Of a stretch of 18,467 bases of DNA, positions 6,870-14,219 are shown piece by piece. Source of the stretch: Nitrospira_G sp035457545 (GTDB taxonomy: Bacteria > Nitrospirota > Nitrospiria > Nitrospirales > Nitrospiraceae); contig DATIBM010000266.1 in NCBI GenBank assembly GCA_035457545.1, positions 1 through 18,467 on the forward strand. The letters run 5' to 3'. The translations under genes and the position numbers were made by a program. The notes under the pieces were generated by a model. It did no database searches and was not told where the DNA came from. It worked only from the letters and a program-made list of their open reading frames with translations. Within the stretch, counting starts at the first letter, position 1. Each line of letters starts with the position of its first letter.

Positions 6870-8137
6870 CTCGCTGGATGAAGATCACGCTGGCGGGGTT
6901 GGGCCTCGCCGGCTTGACGTATCTGTACTATACGGAGATCAAGCCCGTGGTGATCTTTGGTCTCCGCGACGACTATGCGAGCGCGATTCCCTATCAGGCC
7001 GTGCCGGCCGGGTTGGAGAGTCTCAAGGCCGAATCCTGCGGAACCTGCCATCGCGAGATCTACGAGGAATGGAAGAGCAGCATCCATGCGCATGCCTATG
7101 ACGACCCGTTCTTTCAGGCCTATTGGAAAAAAGACAAACACATCTGGGTCTGCCTCAACTGCCACACGCCGTTGGAAAACCAGCAGCCGACCCTGATCAA
7201 GGAGATTCCCCGGGGGCGGGTCGAACGGGCGGTGCAGGAGATCAATCCGCGGTTCGATCCGGACTATCAAAAGGAGGCCATCACCTGCGCCGCCTGCCAT
7301 GTCCGCGACGGGGTCATCCACGGCCCCTATGAGGATTCCGCCGCGCCGCATCCGACCAAGTTTGATCCGACCTTTCGCACGGCGCAGATCTGTTACCGCT
7401 GCCACAACGTCGTGTCCGGGCCGGCGCAGTTTTACAGCGTGGGGCCCTGCGGCACCTATGCGGAATACGAAGGCAAGTATTTCATGCAGGAGCGGGGCTT
7501 CATCTGTCAGAGCTGTCACATGCCGGAAGTGGACCGTCCGGTGGCCGACGGGTCGCCGATCCGTCGTGGCCGCCGGCACCTCTGGCGGGGCGGGCACGAC
7601 CCCGACATGATCAAACGGGCCGTCGCGGTCGAAATCACAGCCGAGCCGCGCCGGCCCAAGCCGGGAGACGAGATCACGTTTGCCCTGACCCTGGTCAATG
7701 CCGGTGCAGGCCATAAGATTCCGACGGGCGATCCGGACCGGCATTTCACCGTGGAGTTCGATGTGGAGGACGCGAGCGGGCGGGTGGTTGCGCACCAACA
7801 GGACACGATGGGGCGCTGGATCCTCTGGCAACCGGCCATCCTGGAGTTGTACGATAACCGCCTGTTGCCGCTGGCGAGTCGGGACTACCGATTCCGACAC
7901 AAATTCCCCAGCGGGCCGGAGCGGCTGACGGTGAAGGCCCGTGTGCGATACCATATCCTCACGGACGGGCAGCATGAGATGTTGACGCGCAAGTATGGAT
8001 TGACTGCAAACGATCCCTATTCCTTCGTGATCTATGAACGGGCATTTCCTTTAACCGACGACTTGCCCGGCCTGCTCCAGGCGGCGTCAGGCGCCGAGAG
8101 CCAGGCCTGTCTCGCCGACGGCAAGGCCGCGGGGTAA
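6866..8137 (+). CDS. Membrane-anchored five-haem c-type cytochrome
   Basis: A 423-residue protein with an N-terminal hydrophobic helix (about residues 6-22) that lacks a clear cleavage site, so it is probably an uncleaved anchor with the rest in the periplasm. Five CxxCH haem motifs occur at 58-62, 96-100, 141-145, 176-180 and 214-218. The opening CGTCHREIYEEWKSSIHAHA resembles cytochrome c554-type multihaem proteins, with extra His residues available as distal ligands. The C-terminal 200 residues look like a beta-rich domain containing NAGAGHKIPTGDPDRH, a motif I associate with several large multihaem cytochromes. The likely role is electron transfer with the quinone pool or a periplasmic donor; the partner is not known. 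It overlaps the deacetylase-like gene by four bases, and the sulfurtransferase gene follows 20 bases later. Confidence 0.9.
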   Translation: MTRWMKITLAGLGLAGLTYLYYTEIKPVVIFGLRDDYASAIPYQAVPAGLESLKAESCGTCHREIYEEWKSSIHAHAYDDPFFQAYWKKDKHIWVCLNCHTPLENQQPTLIKEIPRGRVERAVQEINPRFDPDYQKEAITCAACHVRDGVIHGPYEDSAAPHPTKFDPTFRTAQICYRCHNVVSGPAQFYSVGPCGTYAEYEGKYFMQERGFICQSCHMPEVDRPVADGSPIRRGRRHLWRGGHDPDMIKRAVAVEITAEPRRPKPGDEITFALTLVNAGAGHKIPTGDPDRHFTVEFDVEDASGRVVAHQQDTMGRWILWQPAILELYDNRLLPLASRDYRFRHKFPSGPERLTVKARVRYHILTDGQHEMLTRKYGLTANDPYSFVIYERAFPLTDDLPGLLQAASGAESQACLADGKAAG

Positions 8138-8157
8138 GTCACAGACGAGGCATTGCA

Positions 8158-9039
8158 ATGAATCATCCCTACCTGATCGACACCGAAACCTTGCAGCAAA
8201 ATCTGGGACGGCCGGGGCTGGTCGTGCTGGATGTCCGCGGAAAGGCCGCCTACGAATTCGGCGGACATATTCCGGGCGCCGTCCATTCGACCTGGCACGA
8301 GTACAGCGATCCAAAGGCGGTTGCCAAGGGAGTGCTGGACCCGGATGTGTCCAAGCTAGAGCAGAAGATCCGGGCGCTCGGCATCAACAACGAGAGCGAC
8401 ATCGTCATCTACTCGAACCCGTTCGACAACTGGGGCGATGAGGGGCGGATGTTCTGGATGCTCACCTACCTGGGGCATACCCACCTACGCATCCTGGACG
8501 GTGGATGGGTGAAGTGGGTGGAGGAGCGTCGTCCCTACGAGTACGGGCGTCCGTCGGTCGCTCCGGGAAATTTCCGGGCCACGGTCAATCCCGAGGTGAG
8601 CGTCCTCAAAGACGAGCTCAAACGCCTCGTCAAAGGTCCCGAGGCGAAAACCATTACGATCCTCGATGCGCGAAGCCTGGAGGAGTACTTGGGCAAGGAG
8701 ATGGTGGGGATTCCGAGACCAGGCCATATCCCGGGCGCGCTGAACGTGCCCTGGAATGCCTTTCTCAATCCCGATGCCACGCTCAAGAATCCGGACAAGA
8801 TCAAGGCCGCGCTGGAAGAGAAAGGCCTGGCCGATGCGGCGGACATCGTATGCTATTGCACGGGAGGCGTCCGCTCGGGATGGCTGTGGTTTGTGCTGAA
8901 AGTGCTGGGGTACCCGAAGGTGAGAAACTATGCCGGTTCCTGGTGGGAGTGGAGCCGCGACTTTGCCGCGCCGGTGGAGAAGGATGCCAGGGGCTTGCAA
9001 CATGTGCTGGGGCAAGACGAGCCGGTCAGGCCTTCTTGA
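8158..9039 (+). CDS. Two-domain rhodanese-like sulfurtransferase
   Basis: A 293-residue protein with two rhodanese modules, matching the usual length of thiosulfate and 3-mercaptopyruvate sulfurtransferases. The C-terminal domain carries the catalytic loop CTGGVRS with Cys234 in VCYCTGGVRSG. In the N-terminal domain the equivalent position is Ser86 (VIYSNPFDNWG), so that domain is inactive, as normal for the family. The strands VVLDVRGKAAYEFGGHIPGA and ILDARSLEEYLG mark the two CH2A-like regions. The enzyme would transfer sulfane sulfur from thiosulfate or a similar donor to cyanide or a thiol acceptor. No signal peptide is visible, so it is probably cytoplasmic. A weak GAGG lies upstream of the ATG, and close spacing puts it in the cytochrome operon. 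Confidence 0.93.
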   Translation: MNHPYLIDTETLQQNLGRPGLVVLDVRGKAAYEFGGHIPGAVHSTWHEYSDPKAVAKGVLDPDVSKLEQKIRALGINNESDIVIYSNPFDNWGDEGRMFWMLTYLGHTHLRILDGGWVKWVEERRPYEYGRPSVAPGNFRATVNPEVSVLKDELKRLVKGPEAKTITILDARSLEEYLGKEMVGIPRPGHIPGALNVPWNAFLNPDATLKNPDKIKAALEEKGLADAADIVCYCTGGVRSGWLWFVLKVLGYPKVRNYAGSWWEWSRDFAAPVEKDARGLQHVLGQDEPVRPS

Positions 9040-9139
9040 CTCAGCGCGTCCGGCTCAGTAATGTGAAACCACAAGGGCGGTTCCTTTGACATCGGTCGGT
9101 GGAGCACACCCAATCACGCACCTACCAAGGAGGAGAACG

Positions 9140-9484
9140 ATGAATAAGATCACGGTCATGGCTCTGGGAGCCTTCGCGCTTCTGGCGGCTCCTGTCGCAT
9201 CGAACCTGGCGCTGGCGGCGGCGAATCCGCATGTGGCGGAGGCGCTCGATCATGCCAAGGGCGCGGTCACGCATGGACAAGAAAACCATGCCGGGGAAGT
9301 TGTGAAACATGCGGAGGAAGCCCTCAAGCATGCGCAAGCGGCTCAAAAGGACATGAAGAATCCTCACTTGGACGAGGGCGTGAAGCATTTGAAGGAAGCC
9401 ATCGAGCATGGCAAGGCCGGGCATGCCGACGTGGCGACCAAACATGCCGAAGGCGCGGTGACGCACCTGTCCGAAGTCAAGTAA
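9140..9484 (+). CDS. smbP: Small metal-binding protein, SmbP-like histidine-repeat protein
   Basis: A 114-residue protein with a Sec signal peptide (hydrophobic about 5-20, cleavage near LALAA, about residue 27). The mature part is helical and holds 12 histidines and no cysteine. His residues sit at 31/38/45, 50/57/64, 76/83/90 and 95/102/109: four triplets, each with a spacing of seven. The second half (from residue 74, NPHLDEGVKH) repeats the first (from residue 29, NPHVAEALDH) with an exact shift of 45, so the gene arose by internal duplication. This matches SmbP of Nitrosomonas europaea, a periplasmic protein that binds Cu2+ and other divalent metals. The ATG at 9140 has AAGGAGGAG six bases upstream. 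A strong terminator follows the stop. Confidence 0.9.
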   Translation: MNKITVMALGAFALLAAPVASNLALAAANPHVAEALDHAKGAVTHGQENHAGEVVKHAEEALKHAQAAQKDMKNPHLDEGVKHLKEAIEHGKAGHADVATKHAEGAVTHLSEVK

Positions 9485-9505
9485 GCACAGGTCAAGCGGG
9501 CGTCG

Positions 9506-9535
9506 AAACGGGCGGGAGTTTTCCTGCCCGTTTTT
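9506..9535 (+). terminator. Intrinsic terminator after smbP-like gene
   Basis: A ten-base-pair stem (9508-9517 with 9522-9531, one G-T pair) with a four-base GTTT loop is followed by a run of T (9531-9535). Flanking A residues at 9506-9507 extend the pairing with the T-run, so it might also act in the minus direction. It lies 16 bases before the start codon of the next gene, which therefore needs a promoter inside or beyond it, or relies on readthrough. Confidence 0.88.
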
Positions 9536-9551
9536 GCATGGGGACTGTCAT

Positions 9552-10346
9552 ATGCGCGTCGGGTATCTTCAGTTCGATCCGATCTTCGGCGAGGTGAAGC
9601 GCAACCTCGACCGGGTCGCGGAGCGTCTGAGCCGCGAGGCCTGCGGCCTGATGGTGCTGCCGGAACTGTTCGCGTCGGGTTATCAGTTCGTCTCGGAGGC
9701 CGAGGTGCGGGCGCTGGCCGAACCGGTTCCCGACGGACCGACCACTCAACGGTTGGTCGAGATCGCCCGCGAACGGAATATGCACCTGGCGGCGGGACTG
9801 CCGGAGCGCGGGACGGACGGCTGTTACAATTCCGCCGTGCTGGTCGGGCCGCAGGGCTTCATCGGCCTCTACCGAAAGACGCATCTGTTTTTCGAAGAGA
9901 CCCTATGGTTCCGTCGGGGGAACACGGGGTTTCAGGTATGGGACCTTGGGATCGCCAAGGTCGGCCTGATGATCTGTTTCGATTGGTACTATCCCGAGTC
10001 CGCTCGCACCCTTGCTCTCAAGGGGGCGGAGATCATTTGCCATCCCTCGAACCTTGTGTTGCCCCATTGCCCGGACGCCATGGTGACGCGCTGCCTGGAG
10101 AACCGGGTGTTCGCGATTACCGCCAACCGCATCGGCATGGAGGCCAGGGGCGGGAAGCCTCCCTTGACCTTCATTGGGAACAGCGAGGTCGTCACGCCGC
10201 GGGGCAAGATCCTCCAACGCGCGCCCCGCGACCGGGAGGAGGCGGCGGTGGTCGAGATCGATCCGGCGGAGGCGACCGACAAGGTGTTGAATCCGTATAA
10301 CGATCTGCTCAAGGATCGCCGGGTGGAACTGTACAATCCCGCGTGA
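9552..10346 (+). CDS. Nitrilase-superfamily carbon-nitrogen hydrolase
   Basis: A 264-residue enzyme with the complete catalytic triad of the family: Glu38 in MVLPELFASGY, Lys109 in GLYRKTHLF and Cys142 in GLMICFDWYYPESARTLALKGAEI. A Glu at 115/116 (LFFEE) matches the common second glutamate. Members hydrolyse amides or nitriles; this size and the ICFDWYYPE context suggest an amidase acting on small omega-amides or carbamoyl compounds, but the substrate is not determined. It is cytoplasmic (no signal). The ATG at 9552 is preferred over an upstream TTG at 9534 because that lies in the terminator's T-run. The ribosome-binding site is only GGGGA, about eight bases before the ATG. No promoter is evident between the terminator and the ATG. 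Confidence 0.93.
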   Translation: MRVGYLQFDPIFGEVKRNLDRVAERLSREACGLMVLPELFASGYQFVSEAEVRALAEPVPDGPTTQRLVEIARERNMHLAAGLPERGTDGCYNSAVLVGPQGFIGLYRKTHLFFEETLWFRRGNTGFQVWDLGIAKVGLMICFDWYYPESARTLALKGAEIICHPSNLVLPHCPDAMVTRCLENRVFAITANRIGMEARGGKPPLTFIGNSEVVTPRGKILQRAPRDREEAAVVEIDPAEATDKVLNPYNDLLKDRRVELYNPA

Positions 10347-10351
10347 GGGTC

Positions 10352-10370
10352 TAGCGCGCATTATTCATGA
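10352..10370 (+). repeat. Left terminal inverted repeat
   Basis: A 19-base end repeat, TAGCGCGCATTATTCATGA, six bases after the nitrilase stop codon. It pairs with 10577-10595 with one mismatch. Confidence 0.8.
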
Positions 10371-10455
10371 ACGCTCCTACTGCAACGCGCATTCGCTGCT
10401 GCGACAGCCTGCACACGGGCGTTACCGCCTATGCAGGGGGCGGGCTCGCCACTCA

Positions 10456-10491
10456 GACCCTCGACGTACTGTTTCAAGTACGCCTCGGGTC
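10456..10491. repeat. Imperfect internal hairpin of the inverted-repeat element
   Basis: Outer arms GACCC/GGGTC (10456-10460, 10487-10491) and inner arms CGTACT/AGTACG (10465-10470, 10477-10482) around a GTTTCA loop, separated by a small mismatched region. It is not followed by a T-run, so it is not a terminator. Confidence 0.6.
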
Positions 10492-10576
10492 CTCCCGGCT
10501 CCGCGCGCCCGTCTCGCAACGCGACTGCCGGGTACCCGTTGCGCTTTCAATACAACGGGTGCAACGTGACGAACCG

Positions 10577-10595
10577 TCATAAATAATGCGCGCTA
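10577..10595 (-). repeat. Right terminal inverted repeat
   Basis: Complement of the left end repeat with one mismatch. It ends 14 bases before the yqgE ATG, so the element sits in the immediate 5' region of that gene. Confidence 0.8.
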
Positions 10596-10609
10596 AGGCG
10601 GCGTGAAAG

Positions 10610-11212
10610 ATGGCAAAGCCGGCGAGTGAGGCTGACATGAAGGAACTGTTTCAAAAGGCTCCGCTCGGGAAGGGGATCTTCCTCGTCGCCTCGCCGGCGC
10701 TGCGCGATCCCAATTTCCGCCAGACGGTCGTGCTGCTCTGCGAACACAGCGCCGAAGGGGCGCTCGGATTCGTCGTGAATCGGCCGACGGCCATGGGCCT
10801 GTCGGAAGTCTTGCCCCAGATCCCGGTCCTGGAGGGGCAGCGCCATGTGTTGTTTTCTGGCGGGCCGGTGCAAACCAACCAAGTCATGGTGCTCTATCGG
10901 CTTCAGAATTTGCCGGACGGCAGTCACCATGTCTTCGACGGGGTTTTTCTCGGCGGCGACTTCAGTTTGCTTGATCAAATTCTGACGAGCGAGAACACGA
11001 CCGAACGGTTTCGGGCCTACGCGGGCTACTCCGGGTGGGGGCCCGGGCAGTTGGAGAGTGAAATGCAATCCGGCTCCTGGATCACGCTGCCGGCCGATCC
11101 GGCGCTGGTCTTCGAGACCGATCCGGCGAAGGTGTGGGCCGAGATTCTCCGTTCGCTGGGCGAGCCGTTTAGGATTTACGCTGAGATGCCGTTCGATCCT
11201 AATCTGAATTAG
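10610..11212 (+). CDS. yqgE: YqgE/AlgH family protein (DUF179)
   Basis: A 200-residue protein. It carries family landmarks: GIFLVASPALRDPNFRQTVVLLCEHSAEGALGFVVN in the N-terminal half, LFSGGPVQ near the middle, VFDGVFLGGDF, and AGYSGWGPGQLESEMQSGSW in the C-terminal half. The family is widespread and of poorly defined function; AlgH was first named for a regulatory effect on alginate, and no catalytic site is established. It is cytoplasmic. Two starts are possible, ATG 10610 and ATG 10637; the family normally begins shortly before FLVASPAL, so the second is also credible. Ribosome-binding sites are weak at both. Its 5' region abuts an inverted-repeat element. The stop TAG overlaps the stop TAA of the opposite-strand uvrA-family gene. 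Confidence 0.93.
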   Translation: MAKPASEADMKELFQKAPLGKGIFLVASPALRDPNFRQTVVLLCEHSAEGALGFVVNRPTAMGLSEVLPQIPVLEGQRHVLFSGGPVQTNQVMVLYRLQNLPDGSHHVFDGVFLGGDFSLLDQILTSENTTERFRAYAGYSGWGPGQLESEMQSGSWITLPADPALVFETDPAKVWAEILRSLGEPFRIYAEMPFDPNLN

Positions 11213-14031
11213 GAGGGACGCGCTGCTCCGCCGTTGGCCAGGGCGGCGGCGAGAAACCGGCCGGTGTGCGATTGACTCTGCTGCGCCACCTGTTCCGGCC
11301 GTCCCTCCGCGACGATCCGCCCTCCTGCCTCTCCGCCTTCCGGTCCCAGGTCGATCACCCAATCGGCGGTCTTGATCAGATCTAAATGATGCTCGACCAA
11401 CACCACTGTGTTGCCGGCATCGACCAGCTTGTGCAGCACGGCGATGAGTTTTTTCACGTCTTCGAGATGCAGGCCGGTCGTCGGCTCATCCATGATGTAC
11501 AGGAGGTCCCGGGCGGAGGAATCCTTCAGTTCTGCCGCGATCTTCAGCCGCTGTGCTTCGCCTCCCGAGAGGGTGGTGGCCGGCTGGCCAAGCCTGAGGT
11601 ATCCCAGGCCGATAGATAATAGAAGGTGAAGTTTTTCTTGAAGTGTCGGCGAGCCGGTGAAAAACGACAAGGCCTCATCGACGGTCATGTTCAGGACGTC
11701 GTGGATGGTCTTGCCCCGCAGGGTCACGCCGAGCACCTGCGGCTTGAAACGGCGGCCTCCGCATTCCTCGCAGGTCGCGTAGATGTCCTCGAAGAAATAC
11801 ATCTCCAGCTTTTCGTAGCCGTTCCCCTGACAGCGCTCGCAGCGCCCGCCGGTCGTGTTGAACGAAAAATGCGCCGGCTTGAGTCCTTGCTTCTTGGCCT
11901 CATAGGTGGCTGCGAACAGTTGCCGGATGTCATCGAACACCTTCATATAGGTAACGGGGTTGGAACGGGGCGTGCGGCCGATCGGTTCCTGATCGATCAA
12001 CCGCACGCCTTTGAGATGCTCCAATCCCTTGATCGCCGCGAAGCGCCCGATCGGCAGTGACTCGACCCGGAAGGCGCGGGCCACGGCCCGATAGAGCGTG
12101 TCCTCCACGAGCGTGCTCTTTCCCGAGCCGGAGACGCCCGTCACGCAAGTGAGCGTGCGCAGCGGAATCTTCACGCTGAGGTTCTTGAGGTTGTTGGCGC
12201 AGGCGCCGGCGATCATGAGGGCCTTGCCGTTGCCGTTTCGACGCCGCGGCGGAATCGCGATCGATTCGTCCCCGCGAAGGTACCGCGCCGTCAGGGCGCG
12301 GCGATCCTGCATGAAGACCGAACGTGAGGCGGCGCAGACGACTTCTCCCCCCTTCTCTCCCGACCAGGGGCCCAACTCGACGATGAAGTCCGCGGCTTGA
12401 ATCATCTGGGGGTCATGTTCTACCACCACGACCGTGTTGCCGGCATGGGATAGATCTCGCAGAATCCCGGCCAAGGTTTCCGTGTCGCGCGCATGGAGGC
12501 CGATGGTCGGTTCATCCAGCACATAGAGCGTGCCGACCAGTTTCGACCCCAACTGATTGGCCAGGGTAATCCGTTGGGCCTCCCCTCCGGACAGGGTCCT
12601 GGTCTGCCGAGACAGGGTCAGGTAGTTCAAGCCGACGCGGAGCAGAAAACCCAGCTTGGCCCTGATCTGCGCCAGCAGGTCTGATGCGACCTTGGCGTCA
12701 AAGGCTGAGAGCGAGAGGCGATCGACCCAGGCGGCGAGGTGCTCGACCGTGAGCTGCAACAGCTCCGCAATGTCCCGGCCGTCGATCTTGACGTAGCGGG
12801 CTTCCGGCCTCAGCCTGGTGCTGTCGCAGGTGGGACAGGGAAAGGGGCTGCGGTAGCGGCTGAGAAACACGCGCACGTGCAGCTTGTACCGCTTGCCCTC
12901 CAGGTATTCGAAGAAATCGTTGACCCCCTCCAGCTTCTTGCCATCACCCTGCCACAACAGCCGGCGCACCTCCTCGGGCAAATCCTTGTAGGGGAGGGTG
13001 AGGTCCACGCCGCGCCGCTTCATCGCGAGCAGCATCTGTTGCTGCCACCAGTCCGTGCCGGGTTTGGTCCAGGGCTCGATCGCGCCGTCGCCAAGCGAGC
13101 GGGCACGGTCCGGCACGACCAGGTCTTCGTCATACTTGAGGATGTTGCCGAAGCCCTTGCATTCCGGGCAGGCGCCGAGCGGATGGTTGAACGAAAAGAG
13201 GAGCGGGCGGATCGGCTCGAAGGACCGGCCGCAGGATTGGCAGCGAAAGCTGGTGCTGAACGTCCGAGTGCCCTGTCCGATCACCTCAACTTGGCAGGTC
13301 CCATCCCCTTCGTGGAAGGCCGTCTCGATGGCTTCGGCCAGCCTCGCGCGGCTGTCAGAGCGAAGGATCAGTCGGTCCAAGATGACGAGTAGGGGATCAC
13401 GATTGATCGCGGGCAGCTTGGTATCCGGCGCAAGGTCGAGCAACGCCTCCCCGCACTTCAGCCGGATGAACCCTCTGGTCAGCAGGGATTCGATGAGCGA
13501 GCGGTCGTGCTTCGGGCCTTGATCGCGCAATGGAAAGCAGACCATCACGCGACCCTCTGGAAATTGTTGCAGCAGTTCGTCCGCGACAGAGCCTGGGGCG
13601 TAGCTTCGCGCCTCAATATGGCAAGTCGGACAAACGGGTTTGCCGATCTTGGCGAACAGGAGCCGCAACAGGTCGGCGATTTCGGTGGCCGTGCCGACCG
13701 TCGAACGGGAGGTCCGGACCGGGTTCTTTTGTTCAATGGCGATAGCAGGTCGGATGTTGACGAGCCGGTCCACGTCGGGCCGATCGACCTTCTCCAAGAA
13801 CATGCGCGCATAGGTCGAGAGCGATTCGACATAGCGCCACTGCCCCTCGGCAAACAGCGTGTCGAAGGCGAGCGAGGACTTGCCCGATCCGGAGACGCCG
13901 GTGACGGCGGTCACTTGATTGTGGGGAATGCGCAGCGAAATGTTCTTGAGGTTGTGCTGGCGCGCGCCCTCGATGATGAGGTCGCTGGCATGGGGGGAGC
14001 TATCGTCGGATGGGGCAGCAGTACCGGCCAT
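11209..14031 (-). CDS. uvrA: UvrA-family excinuclease ABC subunit A
   Basis: A 940-residue ATPase of nucleotide excision repair, full length for UvrA. Walker A motifs GVSGSGKS are at 45-52 and 632-639. ABC signatures LSGGEAQR are at 480-487 and 821-828, and DEP Walker B motifs at 506-508 and 848-850. Zinc modules are visible at Cys264/267/288/291 and Cys731/734/754/757, the latter in the GGRCERCQGNGYEKLEMYF region. The region between about 131 and 250, where UvrB binds, is retained, so it is not a UvrA2-type deletion form. Several segments differ from the textbook E. coli-like sequence, for example IEQKNPVRTSRSTVG and KLHVRVFLSRYRS, which I associate with a second UvrA clade; a canonical paralogue may exist elsewhere. 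AAGGA lies seven bases before the ATG at 14031. No LexA-like box is recognised upstream. Confidence 0.93.
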   Translation of the reverse strand: MAGTAAPSDDSSPHASDLIIEGARQHNLKNISLRIPHNQVTAVTGVSGSGKSSLAFDTLFAEGQWRYVESLSTYARMFLEKVDRPDVDRLVNIRPAIAIEQKNPVRTSRSTVGTATEIADLLRLLFAKIGKPVCPTCHIEARSYAPGSVADELLQQFPEGRVMVCFPLRDQGPKHDRSLIESLLTRGFIRLKCGEALLDLAPDTKLPAINRDPLLVILDRLILRSDSRARLAEAIETAFHEGDGTCQVEVIGQGTRTFSTSFRCQSCGRSFEPIRPLLFSFNHPLGACPECKGFGNILKYDEDLVVPDRARSLGDGAIEPWTKPGTDWWQQQMLLAMKRRGVDLTLPYKDLPEEVRRLLWQGDGKKLEGVNDFFEYLEGKRYKLHVRVFLSRYRSPFPCPTCDSTRLRPEARYVKIDGRDIAELLQLTVEHLAAWVDRLSLSAFDAKVASDLLAQIRAKLGFLLRVGLNYLTLSRQTRTLSGGEAQRITLANQLGSKLVGTLYVLDEPTIGLHARDTETLAGILRDLSHAGNTVVVVEHDPQMIQAADFIVELGPWSGEKGGEVVCAASRSVFMQDRRALTARYLRGDESIAIPPRRRNGNGKALMIAGACANNLKNLSVKIPLRTLTCVTGVSGSGKSTLVEDTLYRAVARAFRVESLPIGRFAAIKGLEHLKGVRLIDQEPIGRTPRSNPVTYMKVFDDIRQLFAATYEAKKQGLKPAHFSFNTTGGRCERCQGNGYEKLEMYFFEDIYATCEECGGRRFKPQVLGVTLRGKTIHDVLNMTVDEALSFFTGSPTLQEKLHLLLSIGLGYLRLGQPATTLSGGEAQRLKIAAELKDSSARDLLYIMDEPTTGLHLEDVKKLIAVLHKLVDAGNTVVLVEHHLDLIKTADWVIDLGPEGGEAGGRIVAEGRPEQVAQQSQSHTGRFLAAALANGGAARPS

Positions 14032-14219
14032 CGATCAATCCTTGAACGGAGGCAAAACCTAAACATCGTAGCAAGGGGAATCCGCCAGAGCAATGAGGCT
14101 TCATCGTGGATTGCTAGCCCTGTGAGGTGGAGGCCGGAACCGGGTAGAATGAGTTTGATACTTGTTGTGTTGTTGTTTCGTTGCTGGACTTGCCTGCGCG
14201 TTGATGTGAACAGTCGCTC

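Larger units (their letters stand above)
10352..10595. mobile_element. MITE-like element with near-perfect terminal inverted repeats
   Basis: The segment between the nitrilase and yqgE genes begins and ends with 19-base inverted repeats that match at 18 of 19 positions. The left copy is at 10352-10370 and starts TAGCGCGCATTATT; the right copy is its complement at 10577-10595. Both ends carry TA just outside GCGCGC, consistent with insertion at a TA dinucleotide and its duplication. There is no credible protein inside (the one in-frame ORF is 71 codons without matching features). The inner part contains an imperfect hairpin and several GCAACG/CGTTGC inverted motifs. A non-autonomous miniature inverted-repeat element mobilised in trans by a TA-targeting transposase is the most likely reading; the transposase family is not identified. 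Confidence 0.75.

Noticed and set aside
6809..7975. 388-codon minus-strand frame
   Set aside because: Antisense shadow of the five-haem cytochrome gene.
9086..9091. TTGACA as -35 of a promoter for the SmbP-like gene
   Set aside because: No acceptable -10 hexamer at 16-18 bases; a promoter may exist but is not supported.
10352..10595. CRISPR array or integron attC site in the yqgE 5' region
   Set aside because: No repeated unit with regular spacers and no attC core sites; the terminal inverted repeats fit a MITE-like element better.
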